Below are positions 1 through 7,602 of a stretch of DNA of 41,549 nt, piece by piece (position 1 is the stretch's first letter; the number at the start of each line of letters is the position of its first letter). Source of the DNA: an uncultured Ruminococcus sp. (GTDB taxonomy: Bacteria; Bacillota; Clostridia; Oscillospirales; Ruminococcaceae); the NCBI GenBank assembly GCA_937907215.1, contig CALESG010000117.1:1-41549 (forward strand), read 5' to 3'. The position numbers and the translations under genes were made by a program. The notes under the pieces are model-generated. The model worked only from the letters and a program-made list of their open reading frames with translations. It had not been told where the DNA came from and searched no databases.

Positions 1-80
1 TGCTGTGTTGCTAACTATAGTGCTAACTATAAAGCATAGGCATCTCAGTTTTTTCCTGTTTTCCGCTCTTTGCTTGTGAC

Positions 81-130
81 AAAAAGAAAACCGCTAGAAC
101 CAGCATAAACACTGGGTTTCTAGCGGTTTT
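81..130 (-). terminator. Rho-independent terminator of the tRNA-Ser pair
   Basis: Read on the minus strand, a long stem built around CCGCTAGAA and TTCTAGCGG, with further pairing inward, is followed by a T-rich run. It starts directly after the CCA end of the first tRNA gene, so it should end the two-tRNA transcript. The 80 bases to its left hold only a short direct repeat (GCTAACTATA twice) and no gene I can support. Confidence 0.8.
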
Positions 131-219
131 GGCGGAGAAGAAGGGATTTGAACCCTTGCGCCGGTTTCCCGACCTACTCCCTTAGCAGGGGAGCCCCTTC
201 ACCACTTGGGTATTTCTGC
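130..219 (-). tRNA. tRNA-Ser (anticodon GCU)
   Basis: The minus strand folds as a class II tRNA: D arm, a five-pair anticodon stem (CTCCC/GGGAG) around loop CTGCTAA giving anticodon GCU, a long variable arm, a T arm with loop TTCAAAT, discriminator G and an encoded CCA. It should decode AGC and AGU. The acceptor stem is imperfect: the 5' strand GCAGAAA against the 3' strand CTTCTCC leaves C2:C71 and A7:C66 unpaired, where a GGAGAAG 5' strand would pair fully. Identity is not in doubt; whether the mismatches are real is a question. Confidence 0.93.
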
Positions 220-230
220 AAAAAAATATT

Positions 231-319
231 TGGCGGAGAGAGTGGGATTCGAACCCACGGTCCCTTGCGGGATCACTGGTTTTCAAGACCAGCTCCTTAA
301 ACCACTCGGACATCTCTCC
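231..319 (-). tRNA. tRNA-Ser (anticodon UGA)
   Basis: A class II tRNA on the minus strand with fully paired acceptor stem (GGAGAGA/TCTCTCC), anticodon stem CTGGT/ACCAG around CTTGAAA (anticodon UGA), long variable arm, TTCGAAT loop, discriminator G and encoded CCA. It reads UCN codons. It lies 11 bp upstream of tRNA-Ser(GCU) and the two probably share a transcript. It is a useful local comparison because its acceptor stem is perfect. Confidence 0.96.
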
Positions 320-395
320 ACTTTTATTAAACTTTTTTATCAACGGCTAACCAAAGACTTTTAAATAAATCAAATCTTCTGTAATCAGCTTTTAT

Positions 396-424
396 ATTAT
401 ACACTATCTTGAATTATTTGTCAA
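396..424 (-). promoter_or_regulatory. Sigma-A promoter of the tRNA-Ser genes
   Basis: On the minus strand, -35 TTGACA (419-424) and -10 TATAAT (396-401) are separated by exactly 17 bp. This is the consensus vegetative promoter, about 70 bp upstream of the first tRNA nucleotide, as expected for a stable RNA transcript. Confidence 0.85.
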
Positions 425-499
425 GCTTTTTTTCAAAAAAAATATAGTTTTAGTTGTTATTGCCTAAATTCAACTTGCTTTTTAATATTTTTTGTCTAT

Positions 500-520
500 A
501 CTTGTGCATGTTACACAAGT
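500..520. promoter_or_regulatory. Inverted repeat, possible operator
   Basis: A 21-bp near-palindrome with arms ACTTGTG and CACAAGT around a 7-bp centre. It lies between the tRNA promoter and the nitroreductase promoter, about 30 bp upstream of the latter's -35 box. The TTGTG...CACAA form recalls redox or anaerobic regulator sites such as Rex boxes, but it is 17 bp rather than 18, so I do not assign a regulator. Confidence 0.35.
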
Positions 521-550
521 GCAATATTAGTATTTTAGACTTTTAGCATA

Positions 551-579
551 TTGATTTTATGGTAAATATAATGTATAAT
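551..579 (+). promoter_or_regulatory. Sigma-A promoter upstream of the nitroreductase
   Basis: -35 TTGATT (551-556), 17-bp spacer, -10 TATAAT (574-579). Transcription would start near 586, leaving a leader of about 165 nt before the start codon at 750. That leader contains a terminator-like hairpin at 683-706. The rest of the stretch 320-722 is very AT-rich and shows no gene. Confidence 0.7.
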
Positions 580-682
580 ATATATAGAACGTATTTTATA
601 ACTCACATAAGATAATATGCATGATGTGTCTTTTGTGTGTTTAAACGTTTTACCTCTCAATTTATATTATAAATTTTTATAT

Positions 683-712
683 AACGAGCTGTTCATGCAG
701 TTCGTTTTTATT
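683..712 (+). terminator. Terminator-like hairpin inside the nitroreductase leader
   Basis: The arms AACGAGCTG (683-691) and CAGTTCGTT (698-706) form a nine-pair stem with one G-T pair and a 6-nt loop, followed by a T-rich tract. This is a standard intrinsic terminator pointing toward the nitroreductase. As it lies between the only clear promoter and the gene, it either ends a short leader RNA or acts as an attenuator. Confidence 0.65.
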
Positions 713-749
713 TTAATTTTTAATGCTGACTCGCTCAACAGAAAGGATT

Positions 750-1289
750 ATGAATTTGCTGGAACTTGCTAAAAAAAGATATTCTGTAAGAGGATACCTG
801 CCTAAGCCAATCGAAAAAGAAAAGCTTGACTATATTTTGGAGTGCGGAAGAGTCGCACCTACAGGAGTTAATGCACAGCCACAAAGAATACTCGTAGTAA
901 ATACACCTGATGGAATGGAAAAAATGGCTAAAGCCGCCGGTATACCAGGTCTTTATAATGCACCATGTGCAATTATAATATGTGCAGAAACTGAATGTTC
1001 ATGGGTACGCAAATATGATGAACATAATATCTACGAAATTGATGCTACTATAGTTACAGATCATATGATACTTGCTGCAACAGAACAAGGATTGGGATCA
1101 TTGTGGATGTGCAGATTTAAACCTGATATAATTAGAAATGAATTCAATATTCCAAAAGAATATGTGCCTGTAAATGTACTTCTTTTGGGTTACACTGCAC
1201 CGGATGCGCTTTATAAATCACCGGAGCGTCATGATGCAGAAAATATGAGAAAACCTATTTCTGAAACTGTTTCATATGATACATTTTAA
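750..1289 (+). CDS. Nitroreductase family protein (FMN-dependent)
   Basis: A 179-residue protein of the single-domain nitroreductase family, whose members are usually FMN-dependent dimers reducing nitro compounds, quinones or flavins. The N-terminus carries the family's arginine/serine FMN-binding region (KKRYSVRGY), followed by CGRVAPTGVNAQPQ, the usual APTGxNxQP segment; near the C-terminus VNVLLLGY matches the conserved glycine strand. I chose the ATG at 750 because the protein then begins at the usual family position and GAAAGGA lies just upstream, although the spacing to the codon is unusually short. An in-frame ATG at 723 has no ribosome binding site and falls next to the leader terminator. 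The physiological substrate cannot be told from sequence. It is monocistronic. Confidence 0.88.
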   Translation: MNLLELAKKRYSVRGYLPKPIEKEKLDYILECGRVAPTGVNAQPQRILVVNTPDGMEKMAKAAGIPGLYNAPCAIIICAETECSWVRKYDEHNIYEIDATIVTDHMILAATEQGLGSLWMCRFKPDIIRNEFNIPKEYVPVNVLLLGYTAPDALYKSPERHDAENMRKPISETVSYDTF

Positions 1290-1328
1290 AACTTGTTATT
1301 AAATATAAATTTGTCTATATAAAACGAC

Positions 1329-1370
1329 AGGACTTATGCAAAGTTTGAATCTGCATAAGTCCTTTTTATT
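1329..1370 (+). terminator. Terminator of the nitroreductase gene
   Basis: A perfect 12-bp stem, AGGACTTATGCA (1329-1340) with TGCATAAGTCCT (1352-1363), followed by a T-rich tract on the plus strand. It separates the nitroreductase from the convergent rpiB. On the minus strand the following T-tract is weaker, so use by the rpiB operon is possible but less certain. Confidence 0.85.
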
Positions 1371-1390
1371 TTTAGTATTTATAAATAACT

Positions 1391-1831
1391 TTAGAATTCC
1401 TCTTCCATATCATGAATCATATTCACTCTTGTTTCGTGCCTGCCGCCTTCAAACTGTGTGTCAATAAATAATTCAGCAAGTTCCAATGCAACTCCCACGC
1501 CCAATGTACGAGCACCCATGCACATTACATTTGCATCATTATGAAGTCTTGTATATTTGGCAGAGAAATGGTCTGCACAAAGTGCTGCTCTAACTCCTTT
1601 TACCTTATTTGCAGCTATAGACATACCTATACCTGTACCGCAAATAAGTATACCTCTTGAACCATCATCAGAAACAACAGCTTTGCCTACTTTCTTAGCA
1701 ATTTCAGGATAGTCAACACGTCCGCCGTCACCGCCCATATCTTGTACAATATGACCTTTGCTCTCAAGAAATTCTTTTACTGCCGCTTTCATTTCATAAC
1801 CTGCATGGTCGCAGCCAATATAAATTTTCAT
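1391..1831 (-). CDS. rpiB: Ribose 5-phosphate isomerase B
   Basis: RpiB interconverts ribulose 5-phosphate and ribose 5-phosphate in the non-oxidative pentose phosphate pathway. The 146-residue length is typical. Visible motifs are the N-terminal IGCDHAGYEMK, the phosphate-binding CGTGIGMSIAANK with the catalytic cysteine, and HNDANVMCMGAR. Some members act on allose or galactose 6-phosphate, but the sequence and operon position fit the ribose enzyme. The ATG is preceded by GAGGT 9-13 bp upstream. It is the last gene of fhs-tsaE-tsaB-rpiB, starting 11 bp after the tsaB stop. Confidence 0.93.
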   Translation of the reverse strand: MKIYIGCDHAGYEMKAAVKEFLESKGHIVQDMGGDGGRVDYPEIAKKVGKAVVSDDGSRGILICGTGIGMSIAANKVKGVRAALCADHFSAKYTRLHNDANVMCMGARTLGVGVALELAELFIDTQFEGGRHETRVNMIHDMEEEF

Positions 1832-1842
1832 TTATTTTTACC

Positions 1843-2535
1843 TCAATTCTTGTTATTGTCCAGTCTGTCCTTTTCAGCCTTTACAAGCTGCAAATATCTT
1901 GCTTCCAGCTGACAAGGCTTTTCATTTGCACATCTTACTGCACTTTTACAAAGTCCTGCTCCATTCTGAAGTCTGACTTCTGCCGGTGCAAGAAATGCAT
2001 TTTTAAAAGGATATTTTTCAAATAAATCAGCTGCTCCGTCACCTGTAAGAACAACCTTTTCATATTCTGAAAGATTTGATATGAGTTCTTCTTCCGGAAC
2101 CAGAGCATCTTCAACCATTGACGTACACAAGCCTTCTTTATCAAAATGATAAATTCCTGCATACACAAGACCCTTACGTGCTTTCATAACAGCACATACA
2201 ATTTCACATCCAGCAATATGCGACTGAAAACTAAGTGCTTTTAATGTAGATACTCCACAGCAAGCAATATTCTTTGCAAATGAAATTGCCTTAACTGATG
2301 CAATGCCTATTCTCAGTCCGGTATAAGAACCAGGGCCTACCGCAACTGCTACCTTATCTATATCATCTATTGTCAATCCGGTATCATCAAAAAGTCTTTC
2401 CACCAAGGGAAGTATCACTTGTGAATGCGTTCGCTTCGTATATACAAGCTGCTGTGCTAAAAGAACATCTAAATCGCTGTCATAGATGGCAGCTGCCGCA
2501 ACTGTTCCGGACGTATCAATTCCCAATATACGCAA
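1843..2535 (-). CDS. tsaB: tRNA t6A biosynthesis protein TsaB
   Basis: TsaB is the non-catalytic ASKHA-fold partner of TsaD and TsaE in threonylcarbamoylation of A37 in ANN-decoding tRNAs. The protein begins RILGIDTSG and carries KVAVAVGPGSYTGLRIG and the KAISFAKN helix, all characteristic. Length is about 230 residues. I prefer a TTG start at 2535: AAGGAG lies 8 nt upstream, and the protein then starts like most TsaB. The ATG at 2544 directly abuts that same AAGGAG, leaving no spacing. The gene overlaps the end of tsaE by about 20 bp, suggesting translational coupling. No tsaD is seen in the window. Confidence 0.92.
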   Translation of the reverse strand: MRILGIDTSGTVAAAAIYDSDLDVLLAQQLVYTKRTHSQVILPLVERLFDDTGLTIDDIDKVAVAVGPGSYTGLRIGIASVKAISFAKNIACCGVSTLKALSFQSHIAGCEIVCAVMKARKGLVYAGIYHFDKEGLCTSMVEDALVPEEELISNLSEYEKVVLTGDGAADLFEKYPFKNAFLAPAEVRLQNGAGLCKSAVRCANEKPCQLEARYLQLVKAEKDRLDNNKN

Positions 2536-2980
2536 AGCGTTCATCTCCTTCGGCAGTAATTATAGTTATTTTTCTCACATCATCATCTATACGGCTGATT
2601 TTTATCTGTATAACATTTTCCGGAAATGCATCTTCTATATTTTCAGCCCACTCAACTGCAAAAACACTTTCATCTAATGGATAATCATAAAATCCTGTTG
2701 TTTCCAGTTCTTCGCTGCTGCCTATGCGATACATATCGAAATGATAAAGTGTTGTTTTGTCTCTGCCGTGGTACTCATTTACAATTGCAAAAGTAGGTGA
2801 AGATACTTCATCAGGAAGACCCATTCCAACTGCAAGACCACGCGTAAATGTAGTCTTTCCTGCACCAAGGTCACCATGATAAGCTATAAAATCTCCTGCT
2901 TTTAAAAGCCTGCCAATCTTTTCTGCAAAAGAAATAGTTTCCTCTGGTGAGTGTGTTATAAAATTATATTCCATAGTCAC
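2516..2980 (-). CDS. tsaE: tRNA t6A biosynthesis ATPase TsaE
   Basis: TsaE is the small P-loop ATPase that drives turnover of the TsaB-TsaD complex. The 154-residue product has Walker A (GDLGAGKTT), then SSPTFAIVNEY, the HFDMYRI strand and VEWAENI, all TsaE signatures. Two starts are possible: GTG at 2980 or ATG at 2974. Neither has a clear ribosome binding site, and the fhs stop is only 7-13 bp upstream, so termination-reinitiation from fhs is likely. Confidence 0.93.
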   Translation of the reverse strand: MTMEYNFITHSPEETISFAEKIGRLLKAGDFIAYHGDLGAGKTTFTRGLAVGMGLPDEVSSPTFAIVNEYHGRDKTTLYHFDMYRIGSSEELETTGFYDYPLDESVFAVEWAENIEDAFPENVIQIKISRIDDDVRKITIITAEGDERFAYIGN

Positions 2981-2986
2981 TATATA

Positions 2987-4657
2987 TTAAAACAGTCCTG
3001 TAATATTGCCATCATTATCGCAGTCAATGCAAAGGGCAGCAGGTGATTTAGGAAGTCCCGGCATAGTCATAATATTTCCTGTCAGCACAACTATAAATCC
3101 AGCACCGGCTGAAAGTGTTACATCACGTACAGTGATCTTAAAGTTTTCAGGCTTTCCAAGCAAAGTTGGATCATCAGAAAGAGAATACTGTGTTTTAGCA
3201 ATACATACTGGCAAATTTCCGTGTCCGAGTGCATCAATCTGTGCAATAGCCTTGGCAGCCTGTGCAGTAATATTAACGCCATCAGCACGATAAATTTCCT
3301 TTGCGATCTTTTCTATCTTTTCAGGAATAGAAAGCTCTGTATCATAAAGTACATGGAAATCAGATTTCTTTGTTTCAATAGTTTTGCAAACCTGCTCTGC
3401 AAGATCCTTTCCGCCTTCGCCGCCTTTTGCAAAAACTTCTGCCAATGAGAAATCAGCTCCAAGCTTTTGACAGAATTCCTGAACGAATGCCAATTCAGCA
3501 TCTGTATCTGTAGCAAAACGATTTATAGCAACAACTACTGGCACGCCATACTTCTGCATATTCTCAATGTGAACCTGTAAATTCACAATACCCTTTGAAA
3601 GCGCATCAAGATTTTCCTGAGTAAGCTCTGATTTAGCAACTCCGCCATTATATTTAAGTGCTCTTACAGTGGCAACAAGTACGACACAATCAGGCTTTAA
3701 TCCGCCATAACGGCATTTAATGTCAAAGAACTTCTCGGCACCCAGATCAGAACCAAATCCAGCTTCTGTAATACAATAATCACCAAGTTTAAGAGCCAAG
3801 CGTGTTGCACGAATAGAATTGCAGCCATGGGCAATATTTGCAAATGGGCCGCCGTGAATAAATGCAGGTGTATTTTCAAGAGTCTGTACAAGATTAGGCT
3901 TAAGTGCATCCTTCAGGAGTGCTGTCATTGCACCGTTTGCACCAAGATCCTTAGCATAAACCGGATTTCCATCAAGGTCATATGCTACAAGTATTTTGCC
4001 AAGTCTTTCCTTCATATCGGCAAGGTCAGCAGACAAGCAAAGTATCGCCATAACTTCAGACGCAACTGTGATCTGAAAACTATCTGAACGTGGTATGCCG
4101 TCAATTTTGCCGCCAAGACCTATAACTATATTTCTAAGTGCTCTGTCATTCATATCCAGAACACGTTTTATCATTATTCTTCTCTGATCAATTCTAAGTT
4201 CATTGCCTTGCTGCATATGATTATCAAGCATAGCACAAAGAAGATTATTAGCAGCTGTAATTGCGTGCATATCACCTGTAAAGTGCAGGTTTATATCTTC
4301 CATAGGTACGACCTGTGCATAGCCGCCGCCGGCTGCTCCACCTTTAATACCAAATACAGGTCCAAGAGATGGTTCTCTGAGTGCCAGAACTGCATTCTTG
4401 CCTATACGACCCATTGCTTCCGCCAGTCCTACGCTGACAGTAGTTTTGCCTTCTCCGGCAGGTGTTGGGTTTATAGCTGTTACAAGTATAAGTTTGCCGT
4501 CCGGCTTGTTCTCAAGCTTTTTAAAAAGCTCTTCTGAAAGTTTTGCCTTATAATGACCGTAGTATTCTATATCGTCTTCCTCGATAGAGAGTCCTTTGGC
4601 AATCTCGCCTATTTTTTTCATATTCGCCTGCTGTGCTATTTCAATATCAGTAAGCAT
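2987..4657 (-). CDS. fhs: Formate-tetrahydrofolate ligase
   Basis: This enzyme uses ATP to couple formate to tetrahydrofolate, giving 10-formyl-THF for purine and one-carbon metabolism. At 556 residues it has the usual length. Seen are the nucleotide-binding TPAGEGKTTVSVGLAEAMGR, the KGGAAGGGYAQV glycine run, LHFTGDMHAI, TEAGFGSDLGAEKFFDIKCR and the C-terminal MTMPGLPKSPAA. The open frame extends upstream, but AAGGAGGATA sits just before the ATG at 4657, which also gives the standard N-terminus. It is the promoter-proximal gene of the operon; a supply of formyl-THF also fits the clade II purL at 21 kb. Confidence 0.97.
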   Translation of the reverse strand: MLTDIEIAQQANMKKIGEIAKGLSIEEDDIEYYGHYKAKLSEELFKKLENKPDGKLILVTAINPTPAGEGKTTVSVGLAEAMGRIGKNAVLALREPSLGPVFGIKGGAAGGGYAQVVPMEDINLHFTGDMHAITAANNLLCAMLDNHMQQGNELRIDQRRIMIKRVLDMNDRALRNIVIGLGGKIDGIPRSDSFQITVASEVMAILCLSADLADMKERLGKILVAYDLDGNPVYAKDLGANGAMTALLKDALKPNLVQTLENTPAFIHGGPFANIAHGCNSIRATRLALKLGDYCITEAGFGSDLGAEKFFDIKCRYGGLKPDCVVLVATVRALKYNGGVAKSELTQENLDALSKGIVNLQVHIENMQKYGVPVVVAINRFATDTDAELAFVQEFCQKLGADFSLAEVFAKGGEGGKDLAEQVCKTIETKKSDFHVLYDTELSIPEKIEKIAKEIYRADGVNITAQAAKAIAQIDALGHGNLPVCIAKTQYSLSDDPTLLGKPENFKITVRDVTLSAGAGFIVVLTGNIMTMPGLPKSPAALCIDCDNDGNITGLF

Positions 4658-4718
4658 AAATATCCTCCTTATATACTTATATGAAATATAGATTTTCACA
4701 TTCAAAAAACATACTTTT

Positions 4719-4747
4719 ATTATACCATTTATTTCTCTCAATTGCAA
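4719..4747 (-). promoter_or_regulatory. Sigma-A promoter of fhs-tsaE-tsaB-rpiB
   Basis: On the minus strand, -35 TTGCAA (4742-4747), 17-bp spacer, -10 TATAAT (4719-4724), about 60 bp upstream of the fhs start. The same -35 TTGCAA, also followed by TTGA, occurs in the pgi promoter at 17779-17784. Confidence 0.75.
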
Positions 4748-4908
4748 GCAATATAGCATCTTTTGGCTTTTTTAGTTACAATTTGTCATTTTTTCATCTT
4801 AAAGGCACTCTCTTTGTACAGCATGCAGCGAAATACGTAATTTAACAATATTTTCTGCATTTTTAATTCTCATATACAATATGCTGTATAAAAAAGGAGA
4901 CTGATTAT

Positions 4909-6198
4909 ATGAAATCTATTACAAAAGTTATTTTATTTACAATAATATCTTCCATGCTTTTATGCGGCTGTTCAAGTGATAATAACACAGCAAAATCAAA
5001 TTCTAATGACATTCATCTTTATGACTATGAACAAACACCATTGCAGCTTGGAATAGATACAGAAAATCCATCAGATAATATTAACTCTGACAAATTAGAA
5101 TATAAACCGCTTAATTATTCACCTCAATCTGCCATGTGGTTTACAGCAAATGATTACCCTGATATTCTGCTTGGAAAAACAGAGGAAGAATTTACAACCA
5201 CCATAAAAGAACGTTTCTCAAATGCTAAATCACTTGGTATAAATACAGTTTATGTTCATGTAAGAGCATTTGGTGATGCTTATTATAATTCAGAGCTTTT
5301 TTCAGAAGGACTTTTCATGTCGCCAAACTGTGAATATGACCCACTTGATATAATGATTTCAACTGCTCATGAAATGGAACTTTCTATTCATGCGTGGATA
5401 AATCCTCTAAGATGCCAATCAGAAATTCAAATGAATGAAATGGACGACAGTTTTACATTAAAACAATGGTTTTCTGATGATAATAAAAAAGAGAAGTATA
5501 TGTCACTCGTAGGTGACCGCTGGTGGCTTTGTCCGGCATATACAGAAGTACGTGAATTTATTGCAAAGGGTGCTGCTGAAATAGTACATAATTACAATGT
5601 AGACGGAATCAATATAGATGACTATTTTTATCCTACAGAAAATACTGACTTTGACGCATATGCATTTAAACAAAGCAATTCAAAAAATCTATCTGAATTC
5701 AGAAAAGAACAATGCAGCTTAATGGTATCAGAAATATATGATGCAATAAAAAGTGAAAACCCCAATGTGCTTTTTGGAATAAGTCCTCAAGGAACGCTGA
5801 ATGGAAATGATAAACAATATTCAGATGTAAAAAAATGGTGCAGTCAAGACGGCTACTGCGACTATATAGTTCCTCAAATTTATTTTGGCTTGAAAAATGA
5901 AACTGCTCCATTTGCGGAAACAGCTGCTATTTGGAAGGAAATGACAACAGACAGCAATATTCAACTTGTAATAGGAATATGTACATATAAAATGGGCAAA
6001 GAAGATATATATGCAGGAAACGGAAAATATGAATGGCAAAACGATCATTCCATATCATCAAAGGAAGTAAAACTTGTACGTGATATGAAGCTCGGAACTG
6101 CACTATACAGTTATGATTCAACATTTTGTCCGACTGATGAAAATGCCGACTATATGGAAAAAGAGCGTTCCGCAATTGAAACGCTCCTCTTAAAATAA
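4909..6198 (+). CDS. Lipoprotein, glycosyl-hydrolase-like family 10 (GHL10/DUF187)
   Basis: A 429-residue secreted lipoprotein. The N-terminus is a lipoprotein signal peptide with lipobox LCGC (Cys21). After a polar linker of about 50 residues, a TIM-barrel domain follows with the hallmarks of the GHL10 family: MWFTANDYP, NAKSLGINTVYVHVRAFGDA, HEMELSIHAWINPLR, VDGINIDDYFYP (a candidate acid pair), GISPQG and DYIVPQIYFG. Family members are thought to act on cell-surface or dietary glycans, but the substrate is mostly undefined. AAAGGAG precedes the ATG. The gene converges on metK with only 3 bp between stops, and its last codons contain the metK terminator. No strong promoter could be assigned; an 8-bp inverted repeat (TACAGCAT at 4817, ATGCTGTA at 4881) lies upstream. 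Confidence 0.85.
   Translation: MKSITKVILFTIISSMLLCGCSSDNNTAKSNSNDIHLYDYEQTPLQLGIDTENPSDNINSDKLEYKPLNYSPQSAMWFTANDYPDILLGKTEEEFTTTIKERFSNAKSLGINTVYVHVRAFGDAYYNSELFSEGLFMSPNCEYDPLDIMISTAHEMELSIHAWINPLRCQSEIQMNEMDDSFTLKQWFSDDNKKEKYMSLVGDRWWLCPAYTEVREFIAKGAAEIVHNYNVDGINIDDYFYPTENTDFDAYAFKQSNSKNLSEFRKEQCSLMVSEIYDAIKSENPNVLFGISPQGTLNGNDKQYSDVKKWCSQDGYCDYIVPQIYFGLKNETAPFAETAAIWKEMTTDSNIQLVIGICTYKMGKEDIYAGNGKYEWQNDHSISSKEVKLVRDMKLGTALYSYDSTFCPTDENADYMEKERSAIETLLLK
6158..6186 (-). terminator. Terminator of metK, embedded in the convergent lipoprotein gene
   Basis: On the minus strand the arms GAGCGTT and AACGCTC form a seven-pair stem with a 10-nt loop, immediately followed by TTTTT. It begins 16 bp past the metK stop but lies wholly within the last codons of the convergent GHL10 gene. 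On the plus strand the same hairpin is followed only by CTCTTAAAA, a poor U-tract. Confidence 0.65.
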
Positions 6199-6201
6199 TC
6201 T

Positions 6202-7377
6202 TTATCTCTTGCAAGCCTCAAGCAGCTCTTCAACTTTATCACAATGTTCCCATGCAGCTCCAAGGTCTTCTCTTCCCATATGACCATAAGCAGCCAGGCG
6301 TCGATACTGCGGCTTACGCAAATCCAGCATCTTTATAATACCGCCCGGTGTAAGCTCAAATACCTTTCTTACAGCCTCTGAAAGAATTTCTTCTGAAACA
6401 TTGCCTGTACCAAATGTATCAATAAGTATTGATACAGGATTAGCAACACCAATAGCATATGCAAGCTGAACTTCACAGCGTTTAGCAAGACCTGCTGCAA
6501 CAATATTCTTAGCAATATATCTTGCAGCATATGTAGCACTTCTGTCAACCTTTGTCGGGTCTTTGCCGCTAAATGCTCCGCCGCCATGACGTGCGTATCC
6601 GCCATAAGTATCAACTATAATTTTTCTGCCTGTAAGTCCGCTGTCGCCCTGAGGTCCGCCGATAACAAATCTTCCTGTTGGATTGATGTAGAATTTTGTA
6701 TTATCATCGATCATGTCAGCCGGTAAGACTTCATTGCAGACATAAGTCATAATATCACTCTTTATGCGTTCCATAGGGATTTCAGGTGCGTGCTGAGTAG
6801 AAACAACTACTGTATCTATACGAACAGGCTTGCCGTCATCATATTCAACAGTAACCTGAGCTTTACCATCAGGACGAAGATATGAAAGAACATTCTGTTT
6901 ACGTACATCAGCAAGCTTCATACAAAGCTTGTGTGCGAGTGAGATCGGCAGCGGCATAAGCTCTTTAGTTTCATCGCAGGCATAGCCGAACATAATACCC
7001 TGATCTCCTGCACCTGTAGCAGTTTCATCAGAGCCACGGCTCTCTATAGCATCATTAACACCCATTGCAATATCCGGTGACTGCTTGTCGATCGATGTTA
7101 AAACAGAACATGTATATCCATCAAAGCCATACTTTGCACGGTCATATCCAATATCTATCACTACATCACGGGCAATCTGGGAAATATCTACTTTAGCTGT
7201 TGTTGTTATTTCTCCCATACAGAGAATCATTCCTGTGGTAACGGTTGTTTCACAGGCAACACGTGCCATAGGGTCTTGTTCAAGTATCGCATCAAGTACA
7301 GCGTCGGAGATCTGATCACAAATTTTATCAGGATGTCCTTCTGTAACTGACTCAGATGTAAATAAATAACGGCTCAT
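6202..7377 (-). CDS. metK: S-adenosylmethionine synthetase
   Basis: MetK makes S-adenosylmethionine from methionine and ATP. At 391 residues it has the normal length. Motifs include SESVTEGHPDKICDQISDA (ATP site), GAGDQGIMFGYA (methionine/phosphate loop), RPDGKAQVTVEY, NPTGRFVIGGPQGDSGLTGR and GGGAFSGKDPTKVDRSA (P-loop-like). The open frame runs further upstream, but the ATG at 7377 has GGAGG 9 bp before it and gives the standard MSRYLFTSESV start. Expression should be controlled by the SAM-I riboswitch at 7441-7593. It is transcribed alone. Confidence 0.98.
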   Translation of the reverse strand: MSRYLFTSESVTEGHPDKICDQISDAVLDAILEQDPMARVACETTVTTGMILCMGEITTTAKVDISQIARDVVIDIGYDRAKYGFDGYTCSVLTSIDKQSPDIAMGVNDAIESRGSDETATGAGDQGIMFGYACDETKELMPLPISLAHKLCMKLADVRKQNVLSYLRPDGKAQVTVEYDDGKPVRIDTVVVSTQHAPEIPMERIKSDIMTYVCNEVLPADMIDDNTKFYINPTGRFVIGGPQGDSGLTGRKIIVDTYGGYARHGGGAFSGKDPTKVDRSATYAARYIAKNIVAAGLAKRCEVQLAYAIGVANPVSILIDTFGTGNVSEEILSEAVRKVFELTPGGIIKMLDLRKPQYRRLAAYGHMGREDLGAAWEHCDKVEELLEACKR

Positions 7378-7440
7378 ATTATCATTCCTCCACAAAAAAT
7401 TATGCAAAACACTATGCATTGAATATTTTAAATATTCGAC

Positions 7441-7468
7441 AAAAAAGCACTCGTTGAACGAGTGCTTG
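7441..7468 (-). terminator. SAM-I riboswitch terminator
   Basis: On the minus strand, AAGCACTCG and CGAGTGCTT form a nine-pair stem with a 5-nt loop followed by a run of T's. It lies between the SAM-I aptamer and the metK start, as expected for transcriptional attenuation when SAM is bound. Confidence 0.9.
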
Positions 7469-7489
7469 ATTTCGGTTTAAATTCGAAAT

Positions 7490-7593
7490 CCTCATCTCTC
7501 GGTCAAAACCGCAGGATTTAGCACCTTTTTTGCATTACTGCAATCAGGTTGCCGGGCTTCGCAGGACCAGTTCCTCCGCCACTCTTGATAAGG
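7490..7593 (-). ncRNA. SAM-I (S-box) riboswitch aptamer
   Basis: The minus strand carries the S-box consensus in order: CTTATCAAGAG, GGCGGAGGAACTGGTCC, GCGAAGCCCGGCAACC, a variable P3 stem, AGGTGCTAAATCCTGC, and a P4 stem CGGT/ACCG. P1 can be closed by CCUUAUC (7587-7593) with GAUGAGG (7490-7496), seven pairs including one wobble. A small hairpin GATTTCG/CGAAATC lies between the aptamer and the terminator. SAM binding should stabilise P1 and allow termination, lowering metK expression. Confidence 0.96.
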
Positions 7594-7602
7594 TATGTTT
7601 TT

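Noticed and set aside
500..520. Rex-binding site
   Set aside because: TTGTG...CACAA resembles the Rex consensus, but the 17-bp length and central bases do not match TTGTGAANNNNTTCACAA.
723..749. Upstream ATG at 723 as start of the nitroreductase
   Set aside because: No ribosome binding site, it immediately follows the leader terminator, and the family N-terminus begins at the ATG at 750.
4760..4908. Possible riboswitch upstream of fhs or the lipoprotein gene
   Set aside because: No THF, ZTP or other consensus found; only an 8-bp inverted repeat pair at 4817 and 4881.
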